Shown here piece by piece: positions 35,762 to 46,956 of a stretch of DNA of 64,000 bases. The position numbers were made by a program, and so were the translations under genes. The stretch's first letter is position 1. Each line of letters begins with the position of its first letter. The notes beneath the pieces were generated by a model. It was not told the DNA's origin. It did no database searches and worked only from the letters and a program-made list of their open reading frames with translations. The DNA is from Tetracentron sinense (taxonomy: Eukaryota > Streptophyta > Magnoliopsida > Trochodendrales > Trochodendraceae): positions 5,742,639 to 5,806,638 of the forward strand of contig CM026562.1 in assembly GCA_015143295.1 (NCBI GenBank). The letters run 5' to 3'.

Positions 35762-36825
35762 GAAATATCAATGATAATTCAAACCATGCCCACTTGTCAT
35801 ATGAGGCATCAGATGGACTAGGCTCCACTACTCTTCCATTAAAATACCCAATCTTGCCCCCGACTACCGATAAACGTCTTCTTAGATTGTGACCATTCAA
35901 CTTCACAGTTGTAATCTACAAACTAGGATTCTCCGGTAGAGAAACCACATAAGATGGAAACATTGGGCTATTATTGTTTCATGAATTTTCTCCCATACCA
36001 TTAAATCCTAACATGCTGTCAATTTTGGAACTATACGTCGATACTAATAAAACTGAGCCCCGAGCCTTCTGATCACCCAAAAATACTCAAACTGATAAAA
36101 AAAAACAAGGCTGGTTTATAAAAAACAGCCCACAAAACACTAATACTAATCTCTACATATCAGTGAGTGTTCAGACCATAGGACTTCACAGTCCGAATGT
36201 GCTAAAAAAAACAAGAGGGCGGTATACATGCCCTAGAAAAAAGCTTGTGAATTCCTCAATTCTTAACCAAACTGCATAAAACTTGTTTAAATCTTCTCCA
36301 AAAATATGGAATAGATCAAGCTATATCAAATTGGCTCATCAAAAAACACCTCTTAAGAAATCCAACCATCCGATTGATCGAAAAAAAAAAATTTCCCCAG
36401 ATTCAATTGAACAGGCATAACACCATAAAAACATCTCAAACAATTCTGTAAAAATAACAAAAAAAAGCACAAAAACAATTTCCTCTTACCAATAGTATTT
36501 TTCTGATCTGGGGGTTGGTCCATTCGACTGCTGATGCCAGCCCTGGTGTTGCGTTCTTTTGGCCTTTTGGAAGTCTGGAACCCTTATTGATGATCTTGTA
36601 ATGTCTACAACTACACTATGATACCAAGTAGAAATCTAACCCTAGATGCAAGAATGGAGGAAGAGGAAAACACGTGATATTCTGGAGAATCAACGAGTGT
36701 TAGACACCAATGTGGTGTACACTTTATTAATAAATAATGTGGAGAAAAATACACTCACTAGAGTGTAAAGCATATATACATTAATCAAAAACATATTATG
36801 GACTTATAGATTTAGGCCCATAACA

Positions 36826-37381
36826 GAAAATATCAAAAGTGAAAACTAAACAATATTGTCAAGTATTACAGTTTACAAAACAAGAGCATATTTGTAGATA
36901 CAATGAATAAAGACAAGGAAATGATGGGTTATGCTACACTTTGGCAATTACCCATTCAGTCAAAGATAGGAGGCATTTTCCAAGGAAAGGGGAGAGACAT
37001 TGTGGTATTATCTTGGGACTTGACCCATGGAGAAATGGATCCTGATGGGAAAGAGGCTCTTTCTTTACTAAAGGGACTCAAACTTCTTCTTTTATTTACT
37101 CTAGCTGGTAACCAATTACGGTGATCATAGTTACCCAATTGGTTATAAGTTACCCAATTGGGTAACCAATTGCGATGGCTGGTCTCAAAGATGGCTGGTA
37201 ACTATAATTAAATCTGGCCAAATTTGATTAGACTGAAAACATCGTATCTATGTACATTTCCTACAGAAATAGAATCTCTGTCAAGAACTATTTCAAGAAA
37301 ATATCGAAGCTAGGGTAAAGAACACGTGAACTAGAACCCTGCGGTCTGATTAATAAACAGACTTGTAAGATGGTAGCATAC
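36826..37381. other. Makorin intron 3, exon-proximal sequence
   Basis: Between the Copia fossil and exon 3 there is unique sequence with a 73-codon plus-strand frame (36903-37121) that I do not recognise. A cluster of ACCAATT/AATTGGT words includes the perfect palindrome GTTACCCAATTGGGTAAC at 37149-37166. No second makorin exon was found here. Confidence 0.5.
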
Positions 37382-38181
37382 CTGAGTTTCGCTTTGTAGC
37401 CATCAATAATCTTCTGCTTTTCTTCTTTCGTGGAATACCAAATGACACTTGGAATGACAAAGTATGAAAGCTTGCGACATATTGGGCAGGCTCTCAGTGC
37501 AGTATTGACATCAATGCCAGAGGTTGGGGAACTACTACGCCAATTCCTAATACATGATATACAGAATGGATGATCACATTCTGATAGCAATCCAAACTTC
37601 CGTTCAGCCATTGTGAACTTCGAAAGAACACGATCTAGGCACACACTGCACTCTATTTCTTGATTACGTTTCAATGCCTCAAGGTGTTTTTTCATTGTCT
37701 CACATGCTCTTATGTGCTCCTCTCTTTCATCAGGTCTATAAGGATGCAAGCAATGTTTACTACAGGTGGGACATAAGTCCCCATGAATATGTGGGCATCT
37801 TTCCCCATGAGGACAATTACCAGCAGCAGCATTTGAACAAATAGGCAGGTCAGCAGGTCCGACAATTGTAGAGTCAGCAGCATCCTCGCCAACTAAGAAA
37901 TTATGATAACAAGAATCTTGATTCCATGCTAGTCTAGTGGGAGGAAAGAAAGATCTACTCAAAGCTGAAAGCTCTGCAGGAACAGTCAGGACTGGAGTGC
38001 ATACCCTACTTGTGGCAATTCTAGAAGGACAAGTGACTGGAACAGAATTCGAAGTTAGATGATGGTGAGAATTTGTTGATGAAGATGATGAGAGAGAACT
38101 CTGTGAACGAGAAGCTTTAACATGTTCATATCTGCATCGACTGCCGTACAAGCAGACTCCTTTTTGATAGAAGGTGCATAA
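37382..38181 (-). CDS. MKRN: Makorin exon 3: CCCH fingers, makorin Cys-His block, RING
   Basis: This 800-nt exon is the body of a makorin E3 ubiquitin ligase. It opens with the second CCCH finger ([19 protein letters not shown]). A Ser/His-rich linker of about 80 residues follows. A third CCCH finger comes next ([19 protein letters not shown]), then the makorin Cys-His block ([11 protein letters not shown], ending EEHIRAC). A C3HC4 RING runs from CSVCLD through [13 protein letters not shown] to CPICR. The RING recruits an E2 and transfers ubiquitin, while the CCCH fingers bind RNA in studied makorins. The acceptor is TCATCACAG at the high end and the donor GTATGC at 37376-37381. Reading past the donor adds about 30 unrelated residues before a stop, so the splice is needed. 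All zinc ligands are present, so the gene looks functional. Confidence 0.93.
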
Positions 38182-38280
38182 CTGTGATGATAAAACACCA
38201 AGAAGCTATAGTTAGGAAACACATATTGCAGCCAGTAAAAGTTGATGGCGGAAAAGTCAACTAGAATTAGATTTTTTTAC

Positions 38281-38368
38281 AGTATTTGCTTGGTCCTTCC
38301 AATCATGTGAAAACTCACACTGCTCCCCTTTTAGACATGCTCCATTTGCATAGAACTTGCAAAGAACC
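38281..38368 (-). CDS. MKRN: Makorin exon 2: first CCCH zinc finger
   Basis: This 88-nt exon encodes residues 4-33, [17 protein letters not shown] and on to the finger histidine in EFSHD. The spacing is C-x7-C-x5-C-x3-H, a CCCH finger of the RNA-binding type found in pairs at makorin N-termini. The acceptor is TTCCTTCAG at the high end and the donor is GTAAAA at 38275-38280. The exon ends in phase 0 and joins exon 3 over a 99-bp intron. Too short to stand out as an ORF, it was found by reading upstream of exon 3. In the family these fingers bind RNA; that role is not shown here. Confidence 0.85.
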
Positions 38369-38830
38369 CTGAAGGAACAAACAAAATACACAGATTATAA
38401 GGAATGATTTTTTTGTTTACAAAATGTAGATTTAAGTCAGGTGACAATGGAAAATGCATGGGGGCTAGTGTAGCTCAATCGTTGCCAAGATAGCAAATTT
38501 TATAAAACCTCAATTGGCGAACATGAAAATATTTTTTCATCTAAAAGACTAAAACCCTATGACAATGAAATTCATTATGATTGCACGACTTGATTAAGAT
38601 TCAATAACGAACAACAGCCCAGGAGAACCTCCGTATGCAACCAAAATTAACTGCAAACATTTATTTGCCAACTTCATTCACTCTGATAAATCCATCCAGG
38701 GGTTGCCCTCACTTTCTCGCTTAATCAGATTATGTGTATATAGGAGACCATTTCATGAATCTAAGATAAACTACATCTACGTTACAATTTAAGCAATTCA
38801 CATCATCACTGGACAGTAGACCATCCACAA
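38369..38830. other. Makorin intron 1, unique part near exon 2
   Basis: Nothing recognisable as gene or repeat was seen in this stretch. Confidence 0.4.
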
Positions 38831-41800
38831 CATGGTTCAAAATATCCAGAGTATCTATTTGTTTCATATAAAACATATCGTTTTTAGCTTTACCGATACA
38901 ATACCGCCATGTAGTGAATAAATTCCAACAGTTTTGGACGTATCGTGGTGCATCGGTTGTTCTGATATGGGACATAAATCCCAAAATAAAGGCACAACGA
39001 ATAGATGCGGGGAAAAGAGATCATTGTTTTTCAAATTCGGCATTTGACAGTCAATGTTAAAAGATTTATTACTTTCTAGTTTCTACTCAAATGTCGGATC
39101 AAGAATCTGTCAGATGTGCCCAAAAGAAATTTTTGAGATTTACAACAGCTATTTCACGAAGCTTTTCAAGAATTTAGTTTTTGGGACGTCAAAATTGAGT
39201 TTTCATCTTGGCTGTAAAATCAGTGAAGAAATTAGGAATATATTAGGTATTTTAAAATTATGTTTAAGTTAATTTAGATGTAGGGTTCACATTAGTTGTT
39301 TAGCTTATAAGTTAGCTTTTAGGGTTTTCTTTTTATTATAAATAGTTGCTATGGGAGCATTGTTAGGGAGATTTTTGAATTTTTGAATGAGAATTGACCT
39401 TTGGCTTTTCTTTGATTTCCTTCGTGAATTTTTGGATTGCTTGGATTAGCACCTTGTAGGAGGGTTTGTTCTAGGTTTACTCTAAGAAACTTAGAATTTG
39501 ACAGTGATCAAAGATTTTATATTTTGTACCTCCCAATTGTAGGATTGTCCTACATCACATATGTATCGTGGCATATCGAAACATGAGTTAAACATGTGTA
39601 TTTCAACTTCTAAAATCCACTCTTTTATTGTCTATATTGACTTTTGTCTCCAAAACCCACACTCTATCCCTAAAAACGAACGGTCCATTCCTTTCATTCA
39701 ATCAAAAACAAGATCAATCTCCGTAGAGATCGAATCAAATACCTTTTTTCACTACTCATTAAGGGCTCCAACTTCTTTATTTTCCATTCTGAGGGTGTTA
39801 AATCACTTGAAATAGTTACAAAGATGCTTGTAGATCATATATCTATGGATTTGTAGCCATATCCATATATCTATGAAGTTCATCAAGGAGAATAGACCTC
39901 ACATATTTCATTTTCTTTTTTAAATCCAAAAACATAATACATTTTTCATTTTATGCCATTTATATTACTAATTTTTAAATCCAACCCTAATTTTGAAAAA
40001 ATATATTTTCTATGTTAATAAAAATTAATATTCCGATAGGTGAAATTATTGATTTTAACCTCAATACTAAATATTATTGTTTGACATAATTACATGGCAT
40101 TAATCTATGGATGATCTATTAGACCCATTGGCGATGAGGCTAATAGTAGCATTAGTGATTTCGAACCCGCACGTAATTCAATGAGGTATTGATGTACCCA
40201 CTAAGTAAACACCATTTATGTATATTTGTATTTCATAATAACGATATGTATTAGTTAACTTATAATTTGATGCATGAGTATCTATGGACGAGCATAGCAG
40301 TGGTTCTAACTTCTAACCATATAGGTCAACTGATAGGTGGCCGGCTAACATGGGGAGGACATCACAGGAGGCCCATGAGCCCATATGAGCCCCCATGCAT
40401 GATAAGGGCCCAATAGGGTTTTAGCCCATGGGTTCTTAGAGCTATTTATAGTCTTTTTTTAAATAGTTGGTTGCTAGTTAAAATTCAAATATTGTTCAAT
40501 GTAGTCAAGGCGTCGCCTAGGCGATTTTGGGCCTGCGTCGCCTAGGTGCCCCTCTAGGCGGGCGATCCTAGTAAAAAAAAAAATTTTTTTTTTTTTTGCT
40601 TAAAAAAAATCCAAAATATCTCAATAAATAAAAAAATAATTTAAAAAAATGTAATGAAGAAGTAATAAGATTTTAAATCGTTTTTTTCACTAAAAATATC
40701 AATTTTTTTTACTAAAAATATCGTTTTCGAAGCAATCTGGGCCTAATAGGCCCAGATTGCGGACGCACTTCGTGCGTCACAGGGGGGCGCTTCCCCCCTG
40801 CTACCCCCGGAGCAATCGTAGGGGGGCTCTGCCTAATATTATACATGGACAGTGACACAAATTTGGGTATTTGGCTCAGATTTTGAAGTGTTTAATACTC
40901 CACTATGTCAACATGTCTTTGGTTATGTGATGAATGATTGTAATAGACTTTTTATTTTATATTTTTGTGGAATGTGGGTGTGGAGTTTTGATCTTTTGGA
41001 TGTTATATATAATAATATATATACGTGATATATATATATATATATTTATATTAAATTTATCGCCTAGGCCTAGCCGGGGCTAATCGCCTAGGCATCGCCT
41101 AGACGCCTTGACTACACTGATATTGTTAGGATTTTATTGTTTTAGGAAACCAAGTTAGAAGAAAGTATAAGAGTTTTGTTGTTTTAGAAATTTTATTAGA
41201 ATAGGATGTCTATTTTGGAACCTGTCTATTTATAGGTAGCAATGTTTTGTAATAGATTATAGTTTTTGATTAATTAAAGAGAATTGATACTTGATTCAAG
41301 TTGATTGCTGCCGTTGGGTTGATTGTTTCATTGTTTTTCAAGTTTTGGATCAAAATCTACTTTTACAAACCCAAGCCAACTAGCAAGGTTAGTAATTTCA
41401 ATAATTTTGATCAAATTACAGCTTGTTTCCCCTTCTTATAACTGTCACACCTCTCTATTGGGGTCCTATTGCTTTGATTTTAATTCCTGCTATTGATTTT
41501 GGCATAAACTAGTTTTCCCCAAATTGATAATTTCGGCCCTACTGAAACTCAAGGAAGTTATTCAATTAAACCCTAGAGTTCAATGAAATTCCTCAATTGA
41601 ACCTTCGGTTTTGCTGATTGATCAATCATTGAAGTGAATTTGATCTGAGTTCCATTTTTAGAGCCAAACCCTAAAAGTAGATAGTAATTGAGATTTTACA
41701 GCTTTTCCAAAAATTTCAAACACGCCTCTAATTCTTTGAATCTCCAATTGACTGATCAATACTTGTCGGATTACATTGAGATTTGGGCATTTGGATTTGT

Positions 41801-43711
41801 GAAATTGGGACACAGAATTGTCAATTCCGTCCTACAATTTCAATTTCATCATTTGGACACATTATAAAGATGGTGGAATTAGAATTCTCCAATTCATAAG
41901 GAATTAGAAGTTAGAACAATGATTTCATAAGCAAAATATGTGGAATTCAAATCCTTATTAGGAGGTCTTAATTGACAAATCCACAGTATTGTGGAATTGA
42001 ACAAAAGGGAAAAGCCTGATGGTTTCTCTCCATTCTTTTGGTTGTCTCCCACCTCGCTCACCAGAGAGATGTCTATTGGCTCAGGTTCTTCGCTTTCTCA
42101 TTCTTCCTCTTCCCCTGTCCTCCGTCTGGCATCCCCGCTCTCTCTCTCTCTCACATGCTCTCATCCTCTCAGTCTCTGTTTTCTCTCTCAGTCATCTCTC
42201 TGTCCCTCACATAGCTCTCTCACTCACTCTCTCTTTCTAGTTTTGATTTGTTAACAGAAAGGTTCCTTATGATGTTTGGATGTATATATTGATTTTTCTT
42301 TTATGCTCTCTTCTGTTTTGATCAAACTTTTGATGAAGCAATTGGGGAGCTGGGTGTTTTCTTGAAACCCTAACTTCAGAAAAGATGAAACCTGGACGCA
42401 TCCACCAAATCTTCCTCAATTTGTAGACCACACTTTTCTTTCTATGCAGGAGATGGAATCTCTCTGACAAAACACAAAATAACCGGAAATTGGAACAATG
42501 TTTGATATAAGACTCCAATCTAAAGAATGAGGAGGAATTCAACTTCAGTAAAATGCACGAAATTCTAACTGCAGGGAATTGAACAATGTACTCTACGAAT
42601 CCCCTCAAAGATTTAAGACATCCAAATTCAAAACTGTTTTTAGCAGCCTTTGAGAGAAACTCAAAGCTTCAGAATACAAGGACGTTATGTACGAATAGGC
42701 ATGGACTCAAAACAAATTTCTAGTTGAGGTAAATGGAAATCAAGAAAATGTTCTTTGGAGAATCCTTTGCAAATGTCTGCCTACTGAATGGTGTATGCAG
42801 AGATGTATTTGGTATGAAATAGTCGGTCAGTTTTTATATTTGAAACATTTCCACACTTACACCTGAAAACTGAGTGTGAAGAAAGCTGGTGCAGTAGTGC
42901 AGAGACTTCAAATCGTCTCTTATATCCCCAAAATCCCCATTTTTTTCCTTCAAACACTATTATCTACAAAATCGCTGAAAATTCCAAACAATTTAAATTA
43001 GAAATTCTGCAATCCAATTTCATGAATTCAGTAATACATCCAAATGTTAGAATTATGAATTTTGTGGAATTCAATTCAATGGTTTTTAATTCCATGAAAT
43101 CCAATTCTTTGGATCAATTCCAAACCCATAAATCCAAACGCACCCTTAGTTCAATTCATAGGCCACATCTATTGGCCTGATCCTTTGGCTGAAATCTTTA
43201 ACTAAAGGATTTTGGTAATATGGGTTGATCCTCTTACTTAATAAGGCTATTGCTTCCACACTGCATCATAATTGTTTACAGTTTACACGTGTATTTCCAT
43301 ATATTGGTTGTCTTTCTTGTGCCTCTACTTGTTTACAATTGTGTTAAATGGTGTAGTCATCTTAAATGTTTATGCATTGTCTACAAATGAATTGTCTCTT
43401 AATGAATTATGCTTTGATTTGTCTCAATTTATGATGTGTGTGCGTATTTATACATATACATTCAACGTATTCTGCGGTTCTAGGGAGTGATGCATTGTGG
43501 AAACTAATATAGATAGTTCAAATGGTAGCTATAGGATTTTATTATATTTTAAGATTATCTTTGCCTTAAAATATGTTTAGCTTTAAGTTTTCATGAGTTT
43601 CCAACATGTCTTAAAATGTTTCAGCCATTCTAACCTTTTTCAATACGTATCGATACATTTCCTATTTTGGAGTTACCAATACACCCCTCGATACCGATAT
43701 TTTGAACCATG
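38831..43711. mobile_element. Large hAT-bounded unit (4.9 kb)
   Basis: The ends are CATGGTTCAAAATATC and, inverted, the same 16 bases, with ATCCACAA (38823-38830) and ATCAACAA (43712-43719) as an 8-bp duplication with one change. Subterminal sequence contains TACGATACG/ATCGGTATCG-type words. The interior is a mosaic: LTR-like AT-rich stretches (39060-39520, 41120-41450), a hAT at 40497-41119, a CT-rich run (42095-42240) and GGAATT-rich sequence to 43150. No transposase was recognised. Confidence 0.6.
40497..41119. mobile_element. hAT non-autonomous element (623 bp)
   Basis: The ends are CAATGTAGTCAAGGCGTC and, inverted, CAGTGTAGTCAAGGCGTC. ATATTGTT flanks it on both sides (40489-40496 and 41120-41127). 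CGCCTAGGCG-type words fill the subterminal parts. It is a relative of the element at 21606-22644. Confidence 0.9.
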
Positions 43712-44059
43712 ATCAACAACCATAATCAATTCAGCATCACCATCTGTAAGCTGCAATATTGGTGGCATTTGTATCTCTCAAGGAAAAAAGCAAACCTAGA
43801 TTAAAAAATTCCACACACTAAGTACTTCCAGACACCTAGCTAACATATCAATTGCCTCAAATTGGTTTCAATCTATTCTTCAGTTAATTGATTGTCATTT
43901 CACGTCTTGGATGCACTCAAATTCACAGTTAATTAAATTTGATTAAGACAGGTAATCACAACTGAAATAACAAGAAAGATAGAGCAACCATAGGAATCAT
44001 TTCAATACGAAAGAAAAACAAAATCAATAAGTTAAAACACATTTATATCGTAGAACCCA

Positions 44060-45301
44060 TCTCTTTCTACCTTACAATGAAATTATGAAATAAAATACAA
44101 TAGAATAAGATAACCATTCTGGAAGCTTTTCTAAATAATGATATCCCCGAGGAGTGGAATTCTTGAAATACTCTAAGAAGATCAGATTTGATAAAGACCC
44201 GGCGCCTCTTATAAATTTTAATTGAGAATCCATCAGGCCCCGTGCTTTATCTCCCTTCATACCTGCAATCACCCTCAAAATTCCTTCTTCCACAAACGGA
44301 TTTTCAAGCCTATCTCTAAGCTCCTCAGAGATGCTATCAAAAGAAACCCAATCCAGTTTTGGCCTATAACCCTGATTTTCCTAATACAAATGATCATAAA
44401 AAGCCACAATTGACTCCCTAATTTCCTTTTCACTATTCTTCCAAAACTCACCCACCTTTAGCCATGAGATATGGCTGACTTTGCTTCTATGATTCGCGAC
44501 TTTGTGAAAGAACTTTTAGTCCAATCTCCTTAAGTCATTGAATTCTTAGTTTTTGCCTCCAACTAATCTCTTCACATTTCAAAAGATGTTGAAATCCCTT
44601 TAGCAGATGAAAGACGACCCACTCCCTCACTCAAGTCAAGACCTTCAATGGCCTCTAAAATCTTTCTTTTATTCTCCTTAACGCTACCAAACACTTCATT
44701 TGCTCCAAGTTTTAAGCCAAGCATTTACAGTTTTTAATTTGAAGCCAGAGATGGTATTGGTACGATCCCAAAAATTGGATTCTTGCCGAACCTCCTCCAC
44801 CAATAAAAAATCAAGTTGTTCCAACTACATGTTTTCAAACTTGAAAAGCCTAGGACCTTTAAGGGGGCAATCCAAGAGATCGTAACAAAAGATAAATCGC
44901 TCAAATTCTCTCATGTTACGAGATATTGGTTCCGCCCTGGATTTTTCATGCACGAATCTTACACAAATGAAATCCCCCCGATGCATTGTACAAAAACTCA
45001 GCAAGTCAACTCGAAACTTGGCCGAGTCAACTCGCCTAAAAAACTCGATCTATCTCTTTTACCCAAGTGATTGAGGACATAGTTGTCTTTTTTATTATTA
45101 TAAAATCACATTCGACCCATATCAAAGTCTCATTCGAGCCCTAAACTGAGGAAAAGAAGGAGAAGGAGGAGGAGAAAGCTAAAAATAATGATTTGAAGCT
45201 TGCATTACAATTACTTTAGGACTATTTTTAATTTGTAAGTTTATAATAGAATTGTAGGAAGTAGAAATTATTTTTCAATAGAAATTTTTTATCTATGTTG
45301 G

Positions 45302-45336
<35 letters not shown>

Positions 45337-45524
45337 CCGAGTCAGCCGAGTCGAGTTTTTTTTCGAGTTTTCCGATTTACTCAACCCGGCTAACTTTCGA
45401 GTCGAGTCAAGTTTTCAAGTTTTTGAACTATGCCCCTTTGCACCACAAGACTTTCCACCAAACACTCACTTGTTTAGCTCCTGCCAGAAAGCGTCCCCAA
45501 ATTCGCCCGCGTACGAAACCTTTA
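44060..45524 (-). mobile_element. Decayed LINE: endonuclease and RT N-terminal parts
   Basis: The minus strand encodes pieces of an L1 ORF2. Endonuclease remnants lie at 45430-45520. GPRLFKFENM follows at about 44830-44860, then the linker, then YRPKLDWVSFDSISEELRD and NPFVEEGILRVIAGMKGDKA (44240-44370). The frame shifts near 44190, from the phase of NLIFLEYFKNS to that of DLLRVFQEFHSSGI, and there are several stops upstream, so it is a relic. The catalytic RT core and 3' end are missing. It lies in makorin intron 1 and is interrupted by one MITE and cut by another. Confidence 0.7.
44990..45430. mobile_element. MITE with ACTCGA-rich inverted ends
   Basis: The left 60 bp (CAAAAACTC, GTCAACTCG, CTTGGCCGAGTC) and the right 80 bp, inverted (TCAAAAACTTG, GACTCGACTCGAAAG, GCCGGGTTGAG), are imperfect inverted repeats. 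A (TA)n run lies at 45306-45333. It splits the LINE relic. The target duplication is unclear (perhaps ATGCAT/ATGCCC). Confidence 0.6.
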
Positions 45525-45693
45525 CCCTATGTTTGGTTGCCGAGAAAATAGGTAAAAACATGGAAAAGAAAAGAAAATTTTGAATTTCTAATACAATTTT
45601 TAGTTGAGTTTCTAATACAATTTTTATTAGAAATTCAAAATTTTCTTTTCTTTTCCATATTTTTACCTATTTTCTCGACAACCAAACATAGCC
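45525..45693. mobile_element. Fold-back Tourist-like MITE (169 bp)
   Basis: The element is almost a perfect hairpin. About 68 bp at the left starting CCCTATGTTTGGTTGCCGAG matches the inverted right end starting GGCTATGTTTGGTTGTCGAG with few mismatches. TTA flanks both sides (45522-45524 and 45694-45696), as for PIF/Harbinger. The small divergence between the arms suggests a recent origin. Confidence 0.88.
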
Positions 45694-46231
45694 TTAGTCT
45701 TTACATCATTATTATAGTGTGCCCTCCCCTCCAGATGTAACGAAGCTAATGCCACATTGTGGGAATCTTCAGTCGGGTTGAAATAGAAGAATTACTCAAC
45801 TACTCAACTCAACTCAATACGCCATTGAAATGAGGAAAATTGATTTTGGTGGATCGTATTTGCACATTTCAGCTCAATAGGAAAATTCTCCATCTGATAT
45901 GCGAGAGATTTCAGGATTTGAAGAAAAAATAAAAATAATAAAAATAAAGAAAGAAACAAAAGATAACGCAACTGTCCCAGAAATCAAAATAGCATCAGAA
46001 ATTTCCAATAATTCATCCGAAACTCATAGTGATAGCAGGCATATAAATTATAAAGAATAAAACAATCAAAATGATTGAAATACGTAAACTAGATATCGTC
46101 AAATAAGAATCAAATCCTTAAATACAGGTCAGGTCATTAGGTAGAAACACTAGATAAGGAATTGAGCACCGTTTCAGCTAGAGAAATCAAAGAACGATCT
46201 AATCAAATAAATTAAAGAAGGAAAAAATTAC

Positions 46232-46242
46232 CTCATTGACAT
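46232..46242 (-). CDS. MKRN: Makorin exon 1 coding part (11 nt)
   Basis: Read on the minus strand this is ATGTCAATGAG followed directly by a GTAATT donor. It encodes M-S-M and the first two bases of an Arg codon, which the G at the start of exon 2 (38368) completes. The result, MSMRVLCKFY, matches the start of plant makorins (for example MSDRILCKF in Arabidopsis, from memory). The start was chosen because the phase fits exon 2 exactly and no in-frame ATG lies in exon 2 before the first finger. The intron implied is 7.86 kb. With so few coding bases the call rests on phase, donor and family N-terminus. A start in another unseen exon is possible. Confidence 0.65.
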
Positions 46243-46460
46243 GTCAAACGTATATGAAAATTGGAGAACTGCTTCTGCAAATCGAAGCTTTCTAGCTTTC
46301 ACAAGAAAACTGCAGAAAAAGGAAAGTGAGACACAAGGAAATTCATGGAGTTGCGGATACAAGAAATCTCATCTAGGGTTTTAATGGCGATTTAATTCTA
46401 AGGATTGTAGCAGGACGAGCATCCATTTTGGATGATAGAAGTACAATATATGCCCCTAAT
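46243..46460 (-). promoter_or_regulatory. Makorin 5' leader and probable core promoter
   Basis: Upstream of the makorin ATG there is about 150 bp of unique sequence that reads as a 5' leader on the minus strand. A TATA-like GCATATATTGT lies at 46443-46453, about 200 bp before the ATG. The leader includes a CTTTTTCTGCAG tract that could be a splice acceptor within the 5' UTR. No transcript evidence is available, so the transcription start is a guess. Confidence 0.3.
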
Positions 46461-46956
46461 TTTCATCCATTTGCAAAATAGTGTGATTTAGGTAAGAATG
46501 GTATTTTCGCAATTAAATGGAAGTTCGCGGCCTTGGATGTTCCGACTTCCATGCTTCCAATTGGATTGTTCAGAGTCCGGATATCATCCATTATTCAGTT
46601 CATCCGTACGGATTCGGGCCACGTTTCCGTGACTTTCGTCGGAACGGGAAATGAATGGAAGTTTAGAGAGGATTGCGAGAGTCACGCGCATAATGTTGAA
46701 GTCGACGACACATTCTACATTACTGCACCCTCTCAAAATAAACAATGAGACTTTTCCCACCTGCCTAGGGTGTAGGTTGGGCTGTGAAAAGGCAGGTCCT
46801 AGGTCTTATCGGGCCTCCTCCTCGTTCACTGGGGGTGAGGCTCTAGCCGTCAGAGGGTCTGAATTGGTTAGCTCAGGTCAAGGCTGAAAGAATTTTAAAA
46901 AAATCTATCATTTCTTAGTATTTTTTTTTACATTGATTGTCAACCTTATCTACAAC

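Larger units (their letters stand above)
24558..36825 (-). mobile_element. Copia fossil (call it Copia B), heavily interrupted
   Basis: This is an LTR/Copia element on the minus strand. The 5' LTR is at about 36629-36825 (TGTTATGGGCC start on the minus strand) with a primer site at about 36616-36626. The 3' LTR is at about 24558-24729. Both contain the words GTGTTAGACACCAATGTGGTG (in part) and GAATGGAGGAAGAGG. Remaining parts are a gag start (35770-35950), the integrase-RT linker and RT N-terminus (31641-32515), and RNase H (24740-25209). It is badly broken and most of integrase and protease is absent. At least five later elements sit in it. Confidence 0.75.
5677..46242 (-). other. MKRN: Makorin gene span (exons 1-4; last exon beyond left edge)
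   Basis: One host gene occupies most of the left three quarters of the window. The exons, in transcription order, are 46232-46242, 38281-38368, 37382-38181 and 5677-5746. Intron 1 is 7,863 bp, intron 2 is 99 bp, intron 3 is 31,635 bp, and intron 4 runs off the left edge. Donors read GTAATT, GTAAAA, GTATGC and GTATGT, and each acceptor ends in CAG. The joined exons give 323 codons with no stop and follow the plant makorin order: two CCCH fingers, a third CCCH, the makorin Cys-His block, a RING, then a C-terminal CCCH. The remaining C-terminal tail (about 45 residues in relatives) was not found before position 1. The long introns are filled with LINEs, Copia and Gypsy fossils and MITEs. Exon assignment is from sequence; makorin function is family knowledge. 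Confidence 0.85.

Noticed and set aside
36903-37124. A 73-codon plus-strand frame between Copia B and makorin exon 3
   Set aside because: There is no recognised family, it is intronic and antisense to the gene, and chance is sufficient.
41991-42254. Two overlapping Ser/Leu-rich frames
   Set aside because: They come from a CT-rich low-complexity run.
46533-46887. Plus-strand frames just upstream of the makorin start, suggesting a divergent gene
   Set aside because: They are two short overlapping frames without known domains or a convincing leader. There is not enough to call a gene.
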